This document shows, piece after piece, positions 31,567 through 34,362 of a DNA stretch of 34,362 bases. This DNA is from an uncultured Chloroflexota bacterium (lineage in GTDB: Bacteria > Chloroflexota > Anaerolineae > Aggregatilineales > Phototrophicaceae). The position numbers were made by a program, and so were the translations under genes. Positions within the stretch are counted from its first letter, which is position 1. Each line of letters begins with the position of its first letter. The notes under the pieces are model-generated. The model was not told the DNA's origin, ran no database searches, and saw nothing but the letters and a program-made list of their open reading frames with translations. The stretch is from NCBI GenBank assembly GCA_903864435.1, contig CAIPFY010000110.1, forward strand, positions 1 through 34,362, in the 5' to 3' direction.

Positions 31567-32718
31567 GCGGCTGAGCGCCTGATCGAAATCTGCGATCAGA
31601 TCGTCCGTGTCTTCCAGCCCGACCGAAATCCGCACCATCCCCGCCGAAAGCCCCGCCCCCGCCAGTTCATCGGCGGACAGCATGGAATGGCTGGTCAATA
31701 CGGGAATGCTCACCAGCGTTTCGGCGCTGCCCAGATGCGCAACATTCATACCGATTTTCAACCCGTCGCATAACGTGCGGGCGGCCTGTAGGTCAGCCAG
31801 CGCGATGCACATCATCCCGCCAAAGCCGGTCATCTGTTCAGCCGCCACCGCATGTCCGGGCGTGGACGGCAGGCCGGGGTAATACACCGCTTGCACCTTC
31901 GGATGATGGGCGAAATGTTCCGCCAACGCCTGTGCGCTGCGGTTATGCTGCTGCATCCGCAGTTCCAGCGTTTTCAGGCTGCGATCCAGCAGGAAAGCAT
32001 CGTTCGGGCTAAGGATGCCGCCGAACACTTTGCGTGCCCCGAACAGCCCCGCCAGCCGTTCCCGCGACCCCATCACCGCGCCCGCCGTCAGGTCGCTATG
32101 ACCGCCGAGGTACTTGGTGGCGCTGTGCAGCACCAGATCAACGCCCAAGTCCAGCGGGTTCTGGTTGATGGGTGAAGCGAACGTGTTGTCCTTCACCACC
32201 AGCGCCCCGATGCGTTTAGCCGCCGCCACCACCTTGCGGATAGAAAGGCAGTCACAACGCGGGTTGGTGGGCGTTTCAAAATACACCGCCTTCGCCTGTG
32301 GCACATGCTTCTCAACCTCGTACAGGTCAGCCTCATCCAGCAGCTTGACGTGAATGCCATAGCGCGGCGCATAGTCGCGCAGGAACGTCACCGTCCCGCC
32401 GTACAGCGTCCGACTGGCTGCAATCGTATCGCCCGCCCGCAGCAGCCCCATGAGGGTTGTGGTGATGGCGGTCATCCCGCTGGCGAAGGTCAGCGCGGCT
32501 TCAGCATGTTCCAGCGCAGCCAGTTTGGTTTCCACGTTACGCAAGGTGGGGTTGTCGTAACGGGTATAGAAGAACGCCTCGGAACCATAGTCGTTGATCT
32601 GCGCGAAACCGTCGCTGTCCGGGGCAGCAAACGCGGCGGTCTGGTAAATCGGGAAGGCAATGGCGCGATCAGGCGCAGGGAACGGGTTGTGAATGGCACG
32701 GGTGGCACGGCGCGGCAT
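31561..32718 (-). CDS. Cys/Met metabolism PLP enzyme (cystathionine gamma-lyase / methionine gamma-lyase type)
   Basis: About 385-aa trans-sulfuration family enzyme. It has FPIYQTAAFA, YTRYDNPTLRNVETKLAALE (Tyr/Arg contacts to PLP phosphate), SGMTAITTTLMGLL, KAVYFETPTNP, VVKDNTFASP and the PLP lysine in LHSATKYLGGHSDLTAG. The family includes cystathionine beta/gamma-lyases, methionine gamma-lyase and O-acetylhomoserine sulfhydrylase; the exact reaction is not decidable by eye. Start: AAGGG (32728-32732) is 9 nt before ATG 32718 and only 3 nt before ATG 32724, so 32718 is preferred; the frame to 32832 adds non-family residues. Confidence 0.88.
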   Translation of the reverse strand: MPRRATRAIHNPFPAPDRAIAFPIYQTAAFAAPDSDGFAQINDYGSEAFFYTRYDNPTLRNVETKLAALEHAEAALTFASGMTAITTTLMGLLRAGDTIAASRTLYGGTVTFLRDYAPRYGIHVKLLDEADLYEVEKHVPQAKAVYFETPTNPRCDCLSIRKVVAAAKRIGALVVKDNTFASPINQNPLDLGVDLVLHSATKYLGGHSDLTAGAVMGSRERLAGLFGARKVFGGILSPNDAFLLDRSLKTLELRMQQHNRSAQALAEHFAHHPKVQAVYYPGLPSTPGHAVAAEQMTGFGGMMCIALADLQAARTLCDGLKIGMNVAHLGSAETLVSIPVLTSHSMLSADELAGAGLSAGMVRISVGLEDTDDLIADFDQALSRL

Positions 32719-32835
32719 GGGCATAATCCCTTCAACGACGGTCGCAAATAGCGAATGATAGGCGAATCGGAATTGTAGCAAGGACAGGGCGGGAACCACA
32801 AAACCGCCCGGACGAATTGAAACAAAATTCAAACC

Positions 32836-32872
32836 TTTCTGTAAGGATTACTGACGGATCGCCTTACAGAAA
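32836..32872. repeat. 11-bp perfect inverted repeat between divergent genes
   Basis: TTTCTGTAAGG (32836-32846) and CCTTACAGAAA (32862-32872) pair perfectly around a 15-nt loop, in the 258-nt region between the PLP-enzyme and MopE-repeat genes. It could be a regulator-binding dyad or a 5'-UTR hairpin; no T tract follows. Confidence 0.55.
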
Positions 32873-32976
32873 CTCGCTCAGACGTTAGGTGTGTGTAGGG
32901 ATGTCTCTGGTTTACTGAATGAAACGCTCTGTGCCGGAAGAAAGATTCGGTGTAATGAGCAGAAGGATGATAGATC

Positions 32977-34362
32977 ATGGCGTTCCAGATTAAACAACTC
33001 AGATGGTACATTCTGATCCCGCTGCTCCTACTGGTGGGATTGAGTACCGTTCATCTGGCGACCGTCAATGCCAACCCCGGCACATTTACGTTCGGCGGGG
33101 CGCTTGACGGAACGAATTACCCCAGTTCCGAGTATGAAGATCATGTCGTCCATCTCATTGCGGGCGAACAGGTATCGGCCACCGCCACCTGCAATAACCA
33201 CGACGACATGGATACCCAGATGTGGGTTTTCTTGCCCAATGGCACCGAATTTATGTATGACGATGAAGGGAACGGTGGATGGCTCTGCGCGGGCATTTAT
33301 CACGCTTCCGCCGTCAGCTTTAGCGCCCCTCTCACCGGCGATTTTGTGTTTCGCGTTGGAACATGGGATTATCCCGCTGACATGCCCTACACGCTGACCG
33401 TTAGCATAGCGGGTAACGATCAGGACGGTGACGGTTTCGCGCCTCCGGCAGATTGCAACATGAATGATGCCACCACCTACCCCGGCGCTCCCGATTCAGT
33501 CGGTGATAGCATTGACCAGAACTGCGACGGCGTGGACGGAATCGCCCCGCCGGATGCCGACAACGACACCTATCGCTCGGATGTGGATTGCAACGACAAC
33601 AACGCCAGTATCAACCCCGGCGCGACGGATATAGCCGGTGATGGCATTGACCAGAACTGCGACGGCGTAGACGGAATCGCCGCGCCAGTGGATGCCGACA
33701 ATGACACCTACGCGGTCGGTGTGGACTGCAACGACAACGATGCCAGCATCAACCCCGGTGCGACCGAAATCCCTGACGACGGCATAGATCAGGATTGCAG
33801 CGGTGCCGATCTGGTCACGCCCCCGCCTGCTGACGTAGATGGCGACACCTACGCGGTCGGTGTGGACTGCAACGACAACGACGCCAGCATCAACCCCGGT
33901 GCGACCGAAATCCCTGACGACGGCATAGATCAGGATTGCAGTGGTGCCGATCTGGTCACGCCCCCGGTAGATGCCGACAATGACACCTACGCGGTCGGTG
34001 TGGACTGCAACGACAACGATGCCAGTATCAACCCCGGCGCGACCGAAATCCCTGATGACGGTATAGATCAGGATTGCAGCGGCGCCGATCTGGTCACGCC
34101 CCCGCCTGCTGATGTAGATGGCGACACCTACGCGGTCGGTGTGGACTGCAACGACAACGATGCCAGCATCAACCCCGGTGCGACCGAAATCCCCGACGAC
34201 GGCATAGATCAGGATTGCAGTGGTGCCGATCTGGTCACGCCCCCGCCTGCTGATGTAGATGGCGACACCTACGCAGTCGGTGTGGACTGCAACGACAACG
34301 ATGCCAGCATTCACCCCGGCGCGACGGAAGTTGCCGATGATGGCATAGATCAGGATTGCAGC
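32977..34362 (+). CDS. Secreted protein with MopE-like repeats (3' truncated)
   Basis: The first 462 codons of an exported repeat protein that runs off the window. AGAAGGA lies 9 nt before the ATG. The signal peptide spans about 1-30 (WYILIPLLLLVGLSTV). A beta-sandwich of prepeptidase-C-terminal type follows (about 31-145; DHVVHLIAGEQVSATATC, FRVGTWDYPADMPYTLTVS). From about residue 148 at least seven tandem repeats of the putative metal-binding MopE type occur, consensus DxDxDTYxxxVDCND, NPGATEIPDDGIDQDCSG. The repeated Asp/Asn residues suit Ca2+ binding and the paired cysteines a disulfide. A sortase gene 3 kb upstream may act on such a surface protein, but the C-terminus is not visible. 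Confidence 0.88.
   Translation, partial: MAFQIKQLRWYILIPLLLLVGLSTVHLATVNANPGTFTFGGALDGTNYPSSEYEDHVVHLIAGEQVSATATCNNHDDMDTQMWVFLPNGTEFMYDDEGNGGWLCAGIYHASAVSFSAPLTGDFVFRVGTWDYPADMPYTLTVSIAGNDQDGDGFAPPADCNMNDATTYPGAPDSVGDSIDQNCDGVDGIAPPDADNDTYRSDVDCNDNNASINPGATDIAGDGIDQNCDGVDGIAAPVDADNDTYAVGVDCNDNDASINPGATEIPDDGIDQDCSGADLVTPPPADVDGDTYAVGVDCNDNDASINPGATEIPDDGIDQDCSGADLVTPPVDADNDTYAVGVDCNDNDASINPGATEIPDDGIDQDCSGADLVTPPPADVDGDTYAVGVDCNDNDASINPGATEIPDDGIDQDCSGADLVTPPPADVDGDTYAVGVDCNDNDASIHPGATEVADDGIDQDCS
33418..34362 (+). repeat. Tandem 135-141 bp coding repeats
   Basis: The VDCND landmark recurs at about 33451, 33586, 33724, 33865, 34003, 34144 and 34285, a period of 135-141 bp (45-47 codons). 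Copies 3-7 are nearly identical at the DNA level while copies 1-2 have diverged, which indicates recent expansion or gene conversion toward the 3' side. Confidence 0.9.

Noticed and set aside
33496-34314. Minus-strand 272-codon repetitive frame
   Set aside because: Antisense of the MopE-like repeats; the periodic AGIVVVAVHT pattern follows from the plus-strand repeat.
33418-34362. CRISPR-like regular repeats
   Set aside because: The repeats are 135-141 bp, coding and in frame, with no short spacers; they encode a protein repeat.

Overview
The window is a GC-rich bacterial chromosome segment, most likely from a Chloroflexota (Anaerolineae-like) organism. This assignment is inferred from the gene mix: a SpoVS-like protein, TolB/WD40-type secreted propellers, a slipin-NfeD pair, a sortase, a MopE-type repeat protein and a small basic protein of a type I associate with this phylum. 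No rRNA or marker phylogeny is available to confirm it. No tRNA, rRNA, CRISPR array or prophage was found.

Layout. 1-4383: a polyamine ABC transporter (end of potC, two tandem potD paralogues, a decayed tail of a third potD, then potA). 4398-5867: a convergent FHA/zinc-ribbon protein, then a short gene that reads through an in-frame TGA and encodes a SelW/Rdx-type selenoprotein with a SECIS-like hairpin. 5867-7420: repeat-rich spacers flanking an orphan amino-acid-binding protein. 7467-9514: a tyrosine phosphatase translationally coupled to a flavin oxidoreductase. 9879-12007: spoVS, a PHP phosphoesterase and holB. 12008-12757: a gene-free stretch with an IS200/IS605-like relic resembling a solo omega-RNA right end. 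12758-18106: galE, a secreted propeller protein, slipin-nfeD and a DinB-fold protein. 18116-19383: cysM behind a long leader that contains a promoter and a nested hairpin terminator. 19430-21376: yceI, then the L10-leader-controlled rplJ-rplL operon. 21459-23492: a family 2 glycosyltransferase and a REC-histidine kinase hybrid. 23557-26386: a small conserved protein, an esterase, a metallo-hydrolase stub, a fused ribbon-helix-helix/MazF gene, pth and an aminotransferase fragment, which together form a small zone of gene decay. 26389-32718: an ABC exporter, a propeller protein, sortase, a membrane protein, a GNAT and a Cys/Met-metabolism PLP enzyme. 32977-34362: the 5' part of a secreted protein with at least seven MopE-like repeats, cut by the window end.

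Most genes are ordinary housekeeping, transport or surface functions. The items that stand out are the selenoprotein, which ordinary gene calling would truncate or miss; the single-chain RHH-MazF gene in a zone of truncated genes; the IS605-like relic without tnpB; the structured leader of cysM; and the potD tandem array with its vestigial third copy. Start sites were adjusted where Shine-Dalgarno spacing, a signal peptide or a family N-terminus argued for it.
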